NCBI GenBank assembly: GCA_002336105.1
Contig: DDEQ01000021.1
Location: forward strand, 7,475 to 44,209
Direction of reading: 5' to 3'
Origin: Chthonomonas sp. UBA1950
GTDB lineage: Bacteria; Armatimonadota; Fimbriimonadia; Fimbriimonadales; Fimbriimonadaceae
Length of the DNA: 36,735 bases
The position numbers were made by a program, and so were the translations under genes. Below the pieces are notes generated by a model. That model ran no database searches. It saw nothing but the letters and a program-made list of their open reading frames with translations, and was not told the DNA's origin. This document shows positions 1 to 8,451 of the stretch, piece after piece. Each line of letters begins with the position of its first letter. Position 1 is the first letter of the stretch.

Positions 1-163
1 CAAGCCACTTGAAAGTTACCTAGTCACGCCAATCAAAAAGCCATCCAGCGCCTGGAAGCTTAAAGAAGAGCACCTCAGGGCAGCGGTAAAACTTCACGAG
101 GTTGGCGATTTCACCAATACAGGCAACGACAGTTCGACGCTCATCTTGAGCCGCGTCAACTAG
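1..163 (+). CDS. C-terminal fragment of an unknown protein (5' end outside window)
   Basis: An open frame enters the window at base 2 and runs 53 codons to a TAG at 161-163. The visible peptide is hydrophilic and lysine-rich, begins KPLESYLVTPIKK and ends SSTLILSRVN. No motif lets me name the family, and there is no cysteine cluster or membrane segment. The stop lies 3 bases from the stop of the convergent pullulanase gene, which fits the tight packing seen elsewhere and supports a real gene end. It could also be a chance open frame, because only about 160 bases are visible. Confidence 0.45.
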   Translation, partial: KPLESYLVTPIKKPSSAWKLKEEHLRAAVKLHEVGDFTNTGNDSSTLILSRVN

Positions 164-166
164 GCG

Positions 167-2662
167 TTACTTCTTTGCCACGAAGATCGCCGCAGAAAGG
201 GCGTCAATTTTCACCAAACTTCCTTCGATTTCGTAATCTCCGAAAACACACTGATATCCTGAAGGTTGCTCAAAACCCAAGGGTTTTGTTTGGCCATTCC
301 AGACGACAATAATCTTCGCCCAAGAATCTCCCGCAGCTGCTCCGTCAATCTCATAGATTAGGGACCTGGGAGGAGTTCGATCCGAAGTCCAAGCTCGTAC
401 ATATTGCTGAATCGACTTCTTGTCTTTGAGCCTGAAAGCTGGGTGCTGTTTGCGGATCTCAATCAGCTGTTTTAGGTTCTCAGACAGACCCACAAATTGG
501 GTTGCCCTCTTCCAATCATATTGATTAACCTCGTCGCCGAGGTTGTAGGAGTTGTGGCTATCCCCTTTTGTTCTGCCTAATTCGGCACCACCTTCGAGAA
601 ACGGAACACCTTGAGACAAGAGCACACATGCATTTGCCAAACGAGCGCATTTCGTTGGGTCCACTCCCTTGATTAGGCTGAATTTATCGAGCAATGTCAT
701 GTTGTCGTGGGCAGAAACATAGTTGATCGTTTCGTCAGGGCCGTCCGTGAAGTCGACAATGGAACCCATCATCGCACTGACAAGAGCACCTCGATCAGCG
801 CCACCGCCCGAAGCAAATCCCGCACCTGGACCGTCCAGCTCACCCCGAATGGTGTTTCGGAAGTTGTCGTTAAACACTGCAGTTCCAGTACCTTTCTGGT
901 CGCCTTTCCCTAATCGAGTCGGTCCTCCCCCTGTCCACGGCTCTCCGTAGATCACAGCACTTGGATTCACGGCGCGAACTCGACCCGCCCATTCCTTAAC
1001 CGACTCAGGTTCAAACATGCCAACCAAATCAAACCTGAATCCGTCGACCTTATACTCCTTCGTCCAATAAACGAGACTGTCTCCGATGAACTTCCTGACC
1101 ATCGGCATATCATCGTTCAGCGCGTTACCGACTCCAGATTCGTTTAATACCTCCCCTCGGTCGTTGGTTCGAAAGTAGGCGTAACGTTCGGTTTGCCAGA
1201 AGGCAGAGTGCTCGCCCTGAGCGGGAACAGAATGGTTATAAACAACATCGAGAACGACCCCCAGTCCAGCTTGATGCATCGACTGAACCATCTGTTTACA
1301 GTCGACAATCGGGCTCAAAGGATCATCAGGATTTGATGCATATTGAGCCTCAGGAAGGTTAAACAAGGTGGTTTCATATCCCCAGTTGTAACCTTTCAGG
1401 TGTTCAGGGTTGAAGTCCTGAATCGGCAATAAATGTACATGCGTGACACCAAGCCATTTGAGATAGTCGAGCCCTGTCGGCATTCCAAGATGTGTTGTTC
1501 CGGTTTGGGTCAAGCCAAGAAACTTCCCCGCCCAATCTTCCCGAACACCAGATTCAGGCTGAATCGTGAAGTCGCGCACAGATAGCTCATACAAGATCGC
1601 ATCGGTTTGAGATTTGTTTGTAAACACTGCCTTTCCGGGCCAACCTTTTGGGTTGGTCTTTGAGATGTCAACAATCATTGACTTGGACGAATCAGCAGTT
1701 GCGGCTCGGCAGTAAATATCGGCAGCGGTCCGAGTCTCACCCCGATTCACAAAAACGTATTGATAGAACTTCCCGGCCAAGTTGCCCTTAACCGTCGTCA
1801 TCCAAGTGCCGTTTTCCGAACGCTTCATGTCGTAGGTTCGAGCAATATCTGACTTGGCCGCATCAAAAAGGGCTACCTGAGCTGAAGTTGAACTCGGACT
1901 CCACACTCGAAATGTCGTCTGGCTTGGCGTCCATGTAGACCCGAGGTCGTCGCCTTTGTACGTGTATATCGGTTCCGACAAAACGTTACGGACAAACACC
2001 GGACGTTCGGTGCCGCCTAGAACCTGAATCCCCATGTCCGCGCTGATCTCGCCAGCCGAAACCGGGCGTTCGAGAACAACTCGAAACGACTGAAACCCGA
2101 CAACAGGCTTCGATCCCTTGGCCGGCTCCGTTGTCGGCTTAGAAACCGAATCAGGATGGTCTATCGAGTTCAAGACAATCTTCTTTGAGAAGTCGACCAC
2201 GAACCTGACAATTTGGTCGGTGGGCACGTCAATGACCAGATTTGCGCCTCCGGCAACGAATCCCGCCCCGTAGTTTTCCGTCCAGTTGCCGCCGCGCGCA
2301 ATCTTGTACTCGTATTTGCCAGCAGGAAGGTGAACTACAAGCTCAAAACGATCACCATCCAGGTGAGCCATTTCGATGTTCGCGCTACTCGGGTCCCAAT
2401 CATTGCCACCGAGAGCCTTTTGAAAGGTTCCAGGCAAGGTGACATAGTCGCGGCTGAACTCGGTCGCCGGGTCACCTGCTAACACATCAACTACTTGGAC
2501 CTTCTTGCTTCCGATGCGAACCTCGAAAGCTTTTCGCATTTCGTCGATGGTGTGACTTCCAGGGACAAAACACCGAATCTCATTCGACTTGTCCAGGAAA
2601 GCAGGCTGGGCCGACGAACAGGCGACCAGACAAAAGAATCCGGCAATAGGGGCAGCTCGCAT
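167..2662 (-). CDS. pulA: Secreted type I pullulanase (GH13), probable lipoprotein
   Basis: This 831-residue protein should hydrolyse alpha-1,6 branch links in pullulan, starch or glycogen fragments outside the cytoplasm. The N-terminus has a hydrophobic signal with a lipobox-like LVAC around residues 12-15. A starch-binding-like module (KYEYKIARGGNWTENYG) lies at about 90-150, and a CBM48-type module (TTFRVWSPSS) at about 245-330. The GH13 barrel shows the pullulanase signature YNWGYET, region I (LDVVYNHS, near 474), region II (GFRFDLVGMF, with the nucleophile Asp near 544), region III (VIYGEPW, acid Glu near 573) and region IV (YVSAHDN, near 653). All three catalytic acids are present. The length fits secreted pullulanases. 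The ATG at 2662 has a -10 hexamer 7 nt upstream. It follows the M28 peptidase gene in the same direction with a 46-bp gap. The pullulanase call is firm; lipidation is inferred. Confidence 0.92.
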   Translation of the reverse strand: MRAAPIAGFFCLVACSSAQPAFLDKSNEIRCFVPGSHTIDEMRKAFEVRIGSKKVQVVDVLAGDPATEFSRDYVTLPGTFQKALGGNDWDPSSANIEMAHLDGDRFELVVHLPAGKYEYKIARGGNWTENYGAGFVAGGANLVIDVPTDQIVRFVVDFSKKIVLNSIDHPDSVSKPTTEPAKGSKPVVGFQSFRVVLERPVSAGEISADMGIQVLGGTERPVFVRNVLSEPIYTYKGDDLGSTWTPSQTTFRVWSPSSTSAQVALFDAAKSDIARTYDMKRSENGTWMTTVKGNLAGKFYQYVFVNRGETRTAADIYCRAATADSSKSMIVDISKTNPKGWPGKAVFTNKSQTDAILYELSVRDFTIQPESGVREDWAGKFLGLTQTGTTHLGMPTGLDYLKWLGVTHVHLLPIQDFNPEHLKGYNWGYETTLFNLPEAQYASNPDDPLSPIVDCKQMVQSMHQAGLGVVLDVVYNHSVPAQGEHSAFWQTERYAYFRTNDRGEVLNESGVGNALNDDMPMVRKFIGDSLVYWTKEYKVDGFRFDLVGMFEPESVKEWAGRVRAVNPSAVIYGEPWTGGGPTRLGKGDQKGTGTAVFNDNFRNTIRGELDGPGAGFASGGGADRGALVSAMMGSIVDFTDGPDETINYVSAHDNMTLLDKFSLIKGVDPTKCARLANACVLLSQGVPFLEGGAELGRTKGDSHNSYNLGDEVNQYDWKRATQFVGLSENLKQLIEIRKQHPAFRLKDKKSIQQYVRAWTSDRTPPRSLIYEIDGAAAGDSWAKIIVVWNGQTKPLGFEQPSGYQCVFGDYEIEGSLVKIDALSAAIFVAKK

Positions 2663-2669
2663 CCACTCG

Positions 2670-2675
2670 AAACTA
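2670..2675 (-). promoter_or_regulatory. -10 element of a leaderless promoter for the pullulanase gene
   Basis: On the minus strand TAGTTT is followed by 7 nt and then the ATG. This would place the transcription start at or next to the start codon. I see no clear -35 box. An alternative reading is that the purine-rich GAGTGG just before the ATG acts as a weak ribosome binding site. Confidence 0.4.
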
Positions 2676-2708
2676 CCCGGAATTGCTTTATGAATACCTA
2701 TTCAGAAT

Positions 2709-4094
2709 CTAGTTCTTGTTTCGCGGGAGCATAGTTGCGGCGCAAGCAAGATTGTACGAAACGACCGCGCTGTTCGTCGAAGCCTGGGCAAGAAACTCAG
2801 GGACTGCGTTCTCAAATCGGTCATTCTGCGTGTGCCAGGTCTCGCGGTAAGGCACTTTGGTGCCAGTGAGTCTGACCCAAAGGGCGGGAACACCTACAAC
2901 AGCGAATGAATGATGGTCACTTCCACCGCCCGCAGCAAGATCCGCCGTTGTACCGTACGTGAGTTGTTTATCTGGGTAAGCGGCGTTCATGGGTGCGAAA
3001 GCCTGCTCAACAATTGCGCGCATCGGCTCGTAGCCAAGGTAGCCGCTTTGCCAACCTGTACCGCCGTCGTCGTTCAGAACGGCACTGATCTTGTCCATCT
3101 CAGAGGCATGATTCTTCACGTATGCCGCTGAACCTAAAAGGCCTTGCTCTTCACCACAGAAAAGCAGAAAACGAATCGTTCTCTTCGGTTTTGCGCCAGC
3201 TTTCATTAGAAGACGAGCCGCTTCCATCGCTTTGACAACACCGGTTCCATCATCGGTGGCTCCTTGCGAACCAGGGGTATTCCAAGAATCGAGGTGGCCA
3301 CTGATGATCACCATTTCTTCAGGATGTTCCGTTCCCAGAATATCGGCAACCACGTTGTACTGCTGAAGAGGTCCTTTGATCCATCTGTTATCCAGTTTGA
3401 ACTCGAGTTCAGGTTTCTTGCCCTCATCGTAGAGCTTCTTGACCTTGTCGAAGTCGCTTCGTCGTAAAGTGACATCGACCTCAGTTGAGTGCTTTTCGAA
3501 GGTCTTGTCTGAATATTTTCCGTGCGACCAAACGATCTCTGCCGGGGCTCCGAAAACTCGACCGGCAATCCCTAGCTTATTGAGCGCTTCACGAACTTCG
3601 GGGGTTTCGGTGTTATTAGGACCTCGCATCGCAACGTCGCCGGTGCAAAGCACCCACGCACCAGTTAGACTCGCTTTGTTGCTCTCAACTTCCTGAACTG
3701 TTTTCGGTTCGAGGGCAACCTTAGCTTTGACCTTGCCACGTGTGCCTTGAGCCCAGTTATTGGTGGAAAACACAAGAGGAGTGTTCTCTGGGTAGGCAAT
3801 TCTTCCTGAACTTGGCCCCCTGTCAAAACCAACGGGTATTTCGTAAGCTGGATCGAGGTGAACGTTCTTCAAGCCCCAACCCTTGAATTTACCGACAGCC
3901 CACTTCTGAGCTTTAATTAATCCTGGCGAACCCGTGACTCGAGGTCCGATTTTGTGGCAAAGCTCATCCAGTAAAGCAGTAGCTTGGTTATTCGCTTTGC
4001 TCTCGGCTAAAACACGATTGACGACAGCAGAATCTCCCTGAGCTGAGGCTATAGCAACCAAAGCCAAGAAGGGCAGGGCACGCAGCAAACGCAT
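2709..4094 (-). CDS. Secreted M28-family zinc aminopeptidase/carboxypeptidase
   Basis: This 461-residue protein starts with a signal peptide (about residues 1-18, ending ASAQ) and should act outside the cytoplasm. An N-terminal PA-like insert spans about 100-230. The M28 zinc ligands are visible in order: SGHLDSW (His near 266), GATDDGTG (bridging Asp), CGEEQGLLGS (catalytic Glu plus ligand Glu), LNDDGG (Asp) and YRETWHTQND (the last His). The family removes N-terminal residues or dipeptides from peptides, or acts as a glutamate carboxypeptidase; the substrate here cannot be read. It lies between the PrcB-like gene (20 bp upstream) and the pullulanase gene, all in one direction, so an exported-protein group is plausible, though each gene has its own -10-like element. 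Nothing looks broken. Confidence 0.9.
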   Translation of the reverse strand: MRLLRALPFLALVAIASAQGDSAVVNRVLAESKANNQATALLDELCHKIGPRVTGSPGLIKAQKWAVGKFKGWGLKNVHLDPAYEIPVGFDRGPSSGRIAYPENTPLVFSTNNWAQGTRGKVKAKVALEPKTVQEVESNKASLTGAWVLCTGDVAMRGPNNTETPEVREALNKLGIAGRVFGAPAEIVWSHGKYSDKTFEKHSTEVDVTLRRSDFDKVKKLYDEGKKPELEFKLDNRWIKGPLQQYNVVADILGTEHPEEMVIISGHLDSWNTPGSQGATDDGTGVVKAMEAARLLMKAGAKPKRTIRFLLFCGEEQGLLGSAAYVKNHASEMDKISAVLNDDGGTGWQSGYLGYEPMRAIVEQAFAPMNAAYPDKQLTYGTTADLAAGGGSDHHSFAVVGVPALWVRLTGTKVPYRETWHTQNDRFENAVPEFLAQASTNSAVVSYNLACAATMLPRNKN

Positions 4095-4101
4095 GAATCA
4101 G

Positions 4102-4107
4102 AGAATA
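4102..4107 (-). promoter_or_regulatory. -10 element of a leaderless promoter for the M28 peptidase gene
   Basis: The minus strand reads TATTCT, 7 nt, ATG. The element sits in the 20-bp gap after the PrcB-like gene, so the peptidase may be transcribed on its own as well as by read-through. No Shine-Dalgarno sequence is visible before this ATG. Confidence 0.45.
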
Positions 4108-4114
4108 ACCCGAA

Positions 4115-5056
4115 TCACTGCCTCTGTTGGAAATCCATCACATATTTCAGCGAATTCTTTGGTACCCGGATAAGAACGTAGGGGCTGGTCTGGCCATCAG
4201 ATACCCATTGGCCTTGCATCGGGCCTCGTTCATAAGCTGCCACTCTAGCAACCCCGTCGTTTCCTCTCGAAATACCGACAACAGAGACCGAAAACCCGCC
4301 TGTCTTTCGAGTTCCAATATGGATCGCAAGAATCCTCTCCGTTCCCCAATTAACATCTGCGGTGGGCGCCATTCGCCCATCGCGACCAAGTGTCTTTTGC
4401 CAGTAAAGCTGGAGATCAGCGGCAGTATCGAAGGTAAGCATCGACTGCTGAGTTACATTGCTGTAGATGCCGGTATCAATAGTTTTGAAGGGAACCGTTC
4501 CGCCCCCAAGTGGATTCGTTTGGACGAGGGGAGTTCCTCCGGGGGGCACTTGATCATTAAAAGTCAGCCCCATAAATCCTGAGCCAGCTTCTTGTCTAGA
4601 TACATCATAGGCTATGGAGTAGGTCCCGCGATCAATCTTGATGATCGTATAAGGGCTCGTGATCTGCTGTCCAACCATTTGCCCGGGGCGCGGTGTTTGC
4701 TCGACCACCTTGATTCTAACGATGTTGTCCACGCCTTTCTTCACATTTTCAATGAACACCGAATAGCCGGTTGTTCCGCGTTGGCCCAAGTGGAACGCAA
4801 TAAGCTTTTCCCTGCCCCAATTGATGCCAGCGGTTGGCGCGTTTCGTGGGTCTCGTCCGAGCGAATTCTGCCAATACGCTCGAAATGCAGACTCGTTTTC
4901 TATAACTTGTAGAGATTGCTGCGGAACTCGGCTAGTTGTCCCCGACTGAAAAGATCTGTAGGCAATGTTGCTCGATACGCCAGGGTTGCCCATGAGCTGA
5001 GAATGAGCCGAACTCATAAGTACAAGTCCCAGCAATACCACTTGAACGAACCGCAT
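4115..5056 (-). CDS. Secreted protein with two tandem PrcB_C-like domains
   Basis: A signal peptide (RFVQVVLLGLVLMSSAHSQ) is followed by two similar domains of about 110 residues. The first begins near LQVIENESAFRAYWQ (residue 48 on) and the second near LTFDTAADLQLYWQ (residue 205 on). Both repeat the pattern YWQxxLGRDxRxAPTAxxNWGxExxxAxHxGxR, then a beta-rich stretch with QxTSPY. This resembles the PrcB C-terminal domain, known from a subunit of the dentilisin protease complex and from small secreted proteins. The role here is unknown; protein binding or protease assistance is only an inference, although an M28 peptidase gene follows. ATGs at 5059 and 5056 are both possible. I chose 5056 because a -10 hexamer lies exactly 6 nt upstream of it. 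Confidence 0.75.
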   Translation of the reverse strand: MRFVQVVLLGLVLMSSAHSQLMGNPGVSSNIAYRSFQSGTTSRVPQQSLQVIENESAFRAYWQNSLGRDPRNAPTAGINWGREKLIAFHLGQRGTTGYSVFIENVKKGVDNIVRIKVVEQTPRPGQMVGQQITSPYTIIKIDRGTYSIAYDVSRQEAGSGFMGLTFNDQVPPGGTPLVQTNPLGGGTVPFKTIDTGIYSNVTQQSMLTFDTAADLQLYWQKTLGRDGRMAPTADVNWGTERILAIHIGTRKTGGFSVSVVGISRGNDGVARVAAYERGPMQGQWVSDGQTSPYVLIRVPKNSLKYVMDFQQRQ

Positions 5057-5062
5057 CATAAC

Positions 5063-5068
5063 ATCTTA
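5063..5068 (-). promoter_or_regulatory. -10 element of a leaderless promoter for the PrcB-like gene
   Basis: The minus strand reads TAAGAT, then 6 nt, then the second of two consecutive ATGs (5056). The acyltransferase gene diverges from here, and its own -10 lies at 5108-5113, so two back-to-back promoters occupy about 60 bp. Confidence 0.45.
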
Positions 5069-5107
5069 ACGCAGAACTCGGGCAACCGTTACCACAACAA
5101 TTAGCGC

Positions 5108-5113
5108 TATCAT
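5108..5113 (+). promoter_or_regulatory. -10 element of a leaderless promoter for the acyltransferase gene
   Basis: TATCAT is followed by 6 nt and the ATG at 5120. No Shine-Dalgarno sequence lies in between. This is one of the clearest examples of the window-wide pattern. Confidence 0.5.
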
Positions 5114-5119
5114 AGGTAC

Positions 5120-6349
5120 ATGCGGCGTGCGCCGACCTCTCTACCAAATCCCCACGAGAGATTGGCGTTTCTTGAAGGCCTGCGTGGGTTAGCCGCGCTA
5201 TACGTTGTTCTCGGACATATCTGTTCGCTCGCCGATCCGAGTTACTTAGCGGGTCAAAAAAGTAAGGCACCAGACTGGTTTCAATCGCTCGCCAGCTACT
5301 TTTCATATGGTCACCTCGCGGTAGCTGCCTTCATCGTCCTAAGTGGTTACTGCCTGCAACTATCGCTGTTTCAATCGCAAAACGGGAAGGTGAGCAAGCT
5401 TGGCAAATTCTATTACCGCCGGGCAAAACGTATCCTGCCGCCTTACTATGCGTGCCTCGCCCTATCTGTTTTGGTCTGTTATTCGGTTACGAGTCACCAA
5501 CACGGAATGCCATTTGATTTGTATCTGCCAGTGAACTCGGAAACAGTTTTGAGCCACGTATTTCTGGTTCATAACTTGGCTTATGGCTGGATGTACAAGA
5601 TCAACGGAGTTCTTTGGAGCATCGCGATCGAGGCTCAACTCTATGTTGTTTTTCCGATCTTAGTCGCCTTCATGAACCGGGCAGGTCGTATCCTGCCCGT
5701 TGTCGTTTCCGGACTATTTACGGCTTGGGCAGTAACGAGTCTTCCGAACGCCCCAAAGATGTATGCCTGGTATGTGCCGCTCTTTGTCGTTGGAATGGCA
5801 GCGGCTCACTATGCCTATCGGCCCCACCTGAGAATTGGCCCACAACCTTTTCTTGCCAAAGTTCTATGCTTGATTGCTCTGTTCTCGACGACAAAGGCAA
5901 TACACTCGGGGCAACTGATCGAAAGCGACATACCTTTTGGCGTTGCGGTTGCGTCGTTGTGCTACTTCGCCACGTTACAGCCCCGGACAGCACTCAGCAG
6001 AGTTTTCTCTCTGCGTCCTCTGGTCGCATTGGGCTATTTCTCCTACAGCCTGTATCTGATGCACCACCCAATCATGCAGGTCATCTACGCCTACCGCCCC
6101 AAATCGGTTCAAGGGCCGGAGGCCATTCTGACTTATTTGGCTGATATGCTTCCGTTGACGGTACTCGGCTGTTGGGTTTTCTCGTTGCTTTTCGAAAGGC
6201 CGTTTATCAAGAAGTCAGTTCCTCGGAAACTCAGCAAATACGATGTCTTCACTTTGGGATCGCTCCCCATCCAAGTCTTTGTGCCAGATTCGCCATCGGC
6301 TGTGACTGCCGTCGTTGAAGTTGAATCACATAGCAAAACGAGCAACTAG
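5120..6349 (+). CDS. Membrane acyltransferase, acyltransferase-3 family (OafA/YrhL-like)
   Basis: This 409-residue multi-pass inner-membrane protein starts its conserved domain with the family hallmark LEGLRGLAALYVVLGH (near residues 18-33), which includes the key His. About ten hydrophobic helices follow up to residue 370. Further family-like features are the RRAKRILPPYY segment (about 100-110) and SYSLYLMHHP near 310. A hydrophilic tail of about 45 residues closes the protein. Members move acetyl or other acyl groups onto surface polysaccharides, peptidoglycan or lipids; the acceptor here is unknown. No glycosyltransferase or polysaccharide cluster surrounds it, so the context does not help. 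It has its own promoter and is followed by a hairpin (6377-6396) before accC. Confidence 0.88.
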   Translation: MRRAPTSLPNPHERLAFLEGLRGLAALYVVLGHICSLADPSYLAGQKSKAPDWFQSLASYFSYGHLAVAAFIVLSGYCLQLSLFQSQNGKVSKLGKFYYRRAKRILPPYYACLALSVLVCYSVTSHQHGMPFDLYLPVNSETVLSHVFLVHNLAYGWMYKINGVLWSIAIEAQLYVVFPILVAFMNRAGRILPVVVSGLFTAWAVTSLPNAPKMYAWYVPLFVVGMAAAHYAYRPHLRIGPQPFLAKVLCLIALFSTTKAIHSGQLIESDIPFGVAVASLCYFATLQPRTALSRVFSLRPLVALGYFSYSLYLMHHPIMQVIYAYRPKSVQGPEAILTYLADMLPLTVLGCWVFSLLFERPFIKKSVPRKLSKYDVFTLGSLPIQVFVPDSPSAVTAVVEVESHSKTSN

Positions 6350-6376
6350 GTCCTTAAAGGTATATTTTCTGTTCTA

Positions 6377-6396
6377 AGAGCGCATTCGTGTGCTCT
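6377..6396 (+). terminator. Stem-loop between the acyltransferase gene and accC, no U-tract
   Basis: An 8-bp stem (AGAGCGCA against TGTGCTCT, with one G-U pair) is closed by a TTCG tetraloop, 27 bp after the acyltransferase stop. No T-run follows on either strand. It may protect or define the 3' end of the upstream mRNA or be a non-canonical terminator; it is not a standard intrinsic terminator. Confidence 0.4.
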
Positions 6397-6442
6397 CACT
6401 GCCAAAGTTCACCGACGAATTCGCGCAGCGCACATTGACACC

Positions 6443-7798
6443 ATGATCAACAAGGTTCTAATCGCCAACCGCGGGGAAATCGCCTGCCGAGTCATCCGCG
6501 CCTGTCGAGAGCTAGGCATCCCCAGCGTCGCTATTTACAGCGAGGCTGACCGAGAGAGCCTGCACGTCAAAATCGCAGATGAATCCGTCTGCGTGGGTGC
6601 TGGCACTAACGGCGAGAGCTATCTGAACCTTGCAAACGTGCTCATGGCTTGTCAAATCTCAGGAGCTGACGCAGTCCACCCCGGCTACGGCTATTTTAGT
6701 GAACGAGCAAATTTTGCGGTCGCACTCAACTCGCTAGGCATCAAATTCATCGGCCCTCCCACCGAAGCTATCGAAGCAATGGGTGATAAAGCGAGCGCCA
6801 AAAAAGCGGCCATCGCTGCTGGTTGTCCAGTTGTTCCTGGAAGCGATGGTTCGGTGCCAAATGAAACCGAAGCGCTGACCGTTGCCGAACAAATTGGGTA
6901 CCCCGTTCTTCTCAAAGCTGTTGCAGGAGGTGGCGGTCGCGGAATTCGCCGCGTCGATGCCCCCGAGGAGCTTGCCGGATTATGGAAAACCGCCGAAGCC
7001 GAAGCTCAAGCTAGCTTTGGTAGTGGCGAGATCCTGATCGAAAAATGTGTGGTCAATCCACGCCACGTCGAGATTCAGGTGATCGGCGATAGCCACGGAA
7101 ACATGGTCTATCTCGGCGAGCGCGAGTGTTCCATTCAGAATCTTCGTCACCAAAAAATCCTTGAAGAAGCTCCCTACGAAAAGTTGCCAGACGATGTTCG
7201 TCGCAAGATGGGTGAAGCCGCTGTTAGGGTCGCACTCAGCGTGGGTTATCACAACGCAGGGACAGTCGAGTTTCTTGTTGATTCGAACAACGATTTCTAT
7301 TTCCTTGAGATGAACACTCGATTGCAAGTCGAGCATCCCGTCACCGAAGAGATCACAGGCATCGATCTCGTTCATTTGATGCTTGCTGTAGCAAACGGCG
7401 AGAAGCTGCCGATTACACAAAATGAGGTTCTGATCCAGGGGCACTCCATCGAGGCGCGAATCACCGCCCAGGACCCAGACAAGGATTTCGCTCCGGCCAC
7501 CGGCTTGATTACGGGCTGGCGCACTCCAGGAGGTCGCGGCGTACGAATGGAGACCCACTGCTACGCCGGGTTCACCGTTTCGCCGTTTTATGATCCGATG
7601 ATTGCCAAGCTCATTGTTAAAGGCAGAACTAGAGCCGAAGCGGTCAGGAAGCTAAAGACGGCTCTCCACGAGTTCGAGGTCGAAGGTCTTAAAACGAATA
7701 TCCCATTCCTTCGCCGATTGATCGCAACGGAAGAATACGCAAACGGAGATTTCGATACCGGCTTCGTCCCGCATTTCTTGGATGAGGAAGCACACTAA
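6443..7798 (+). CDS. accC: Biotin carboxylase, acetyl-CoA carboxylase subunit
   Basis: This 451-residue cytoplasmic enzyme carboxylates biotin on the carrier protein with ATP and bicarbonate, the first half-reaction of fatty acid synthesis. The N-terminal biotin carboxylase domain starts KVLIANRGEIACRVIRACRELG. The glycine-rich ATP loop GGGGRGIR is near residue 162. EMNTRLQVEHPVTE, carrying the active-site Arg and Glu, lies at about 288-301. The length equals that of classical AccC. The neighbour normally found upstream, accB, is absent; the gene before it is an acyltransferase. The stop codon overlaps the nusB start by one base (TAATG), so the two are translationally coupled. A weak -10 (CACATT at 6431-6436) lies 6 nt before the ATG. 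Confidence 0.96.
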   Translation: MINKVLIANRGEIACRVIRACRELGIPSVAIYSEADRESLHVKIADESVCVGAGTNGESYLNLANVLMACQISGADAVHPGYGYFSERANFAVALNSLGIKFIGPPTEAIEAMGDKASAKKAAIAAGCPVVPGSDGSVPNETEALTVAEQIGYPVLLKAVAGGGGRGIRRVDAPEELAGLWKTAEAEAQASFGSGEILIEKCVVNPRHVEIQVIGDSHGNMVYLGERECSIQNLRHQKILEEAPYEKLPDDVRRKMGEAAVRVALSVGYHNAGTVEFLVDSNNDFYFLEMNTRLQVEHPVTEEITGIDLVHLMLAVANGEKLPITQNEVLIQGHSIEARITAQDPDKDFAPATGLITGWRTPGGRGVRMETHCYAGFTVSPFYDPMIAKLIVKGRTRAEAVRKLKTALHEFEVEGLKTNIPFLRRLIATEEYANGDFDTGFVPHFLDEEAH

Positions 7799-8451
7799 TG
7801 GGTTCACCTTACGCCCCGAGAAGATATGCCCGTGAGTGTGCAGTACATGCTGTGTACCTGGCTGAGTTTGCAAAGTTGTCGATGAAAGCTGCCCTCAAGG
7901 AGGTCTTCGAGACATACGACGACCCCGAGTATCGAGAAGAAGTCATCCCAGACTCAAGCAAGGTTACGCCAGAGAACGAAACAGCTTTTAGTCGCTTCAA
8001 AGAATACGCGACGTACCTAGCTGAAGGAGTTTGGGAAGTCAAAGGCGACCTCGACGAATCGCTCGACAATGCAATTCCCGACTATGACTTTGATCGACTA
8101 GCCGCAATAGACCGAAATATCCTTCGCGTTGCCACTTGGGAATTGCTCAATGTAGACTACATCGCGCCAGCAGTAACGATCAATGAATTCATTGAGATCG
8201 CCAAGAAGTATTCCACTGCCGAAAGTGGACGATTTGTCAACGGCGTCTTGGCTACCGTTGTCAAATACTCCGACAAGGCACATTGGAACGCGCAGACGGC
8301 TCCAGCCGATCCCCTTCTTTCAGAGCCCGAAGTTCCCTATGTGGAACCGAAGAAAGAGATTGTTGAAGAAATTGTTCAAGAAGGCACACCTGAAGCGAAA
8401 ACCGCGAGCCGCTACGGAGTTTGGAAAGTCCGCAGCGACTCAGATGCTTAA
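7798..8451 (+). CDS. nusB: Transcription antitermination factor NusB-like protein
   Basis: The 217-residue protein carries the NusB helical fold signature. The opening PRRYARECAVHAVYLAEF contains the basic RNA-binding helix. The conserved core LAAIDRNILRVATWELLNVDYIAPAVTINEFIEIAKKYST lies at about residues 100-140, followed by GRFVNGVLATV. NusB with NusE binds boxA in rRNA leaders and limits Rho termination. A Glu/Val/Pro-rich tail of about 45 residues past the core is longer than in typical NusB (130-150 residues), and the insert at about 40-75 is also longer. accC-nusB adjacency recalls the Bacillus accB-accC-yqhY-nusB order. The start overlaps the accC stop. The stop abuts the stop of the convergent DUF218 gene with no gap. 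Confidence 0.9.
   Translation: MGSPYAPRRYARECAVHAVYLAEFAKLSMKAALKEVFETYDDPEYREEVIPDSSKVTPENETAFSRFKEYATYLAEGVWEVKGDLDESLDNAIPDYDFDRLAAIDRNILRVATWELLNVDYIAPAVTINEFIEIAKKYSTAESGRFVNGVLATVVKYSDKAHWNAQTAPADPLLSEPEVPYVEPKKEIVEEIVQEGTPEAKTASRYGVWKVRSDSDA

Noticed and set aside
4127..4582. A 151-codon plus-strand open frame over the PrcB-like gene
   Set aside because: It is antisense to a gene with a signal peptide and duplicated domains, and its product shows no structure of its own.
6980..7558. A 192-codon minus-strand open frame inside accC
   Set aside because: It is wholly antisense to the conserved biotin carboxylase core and has no recognisable domain.
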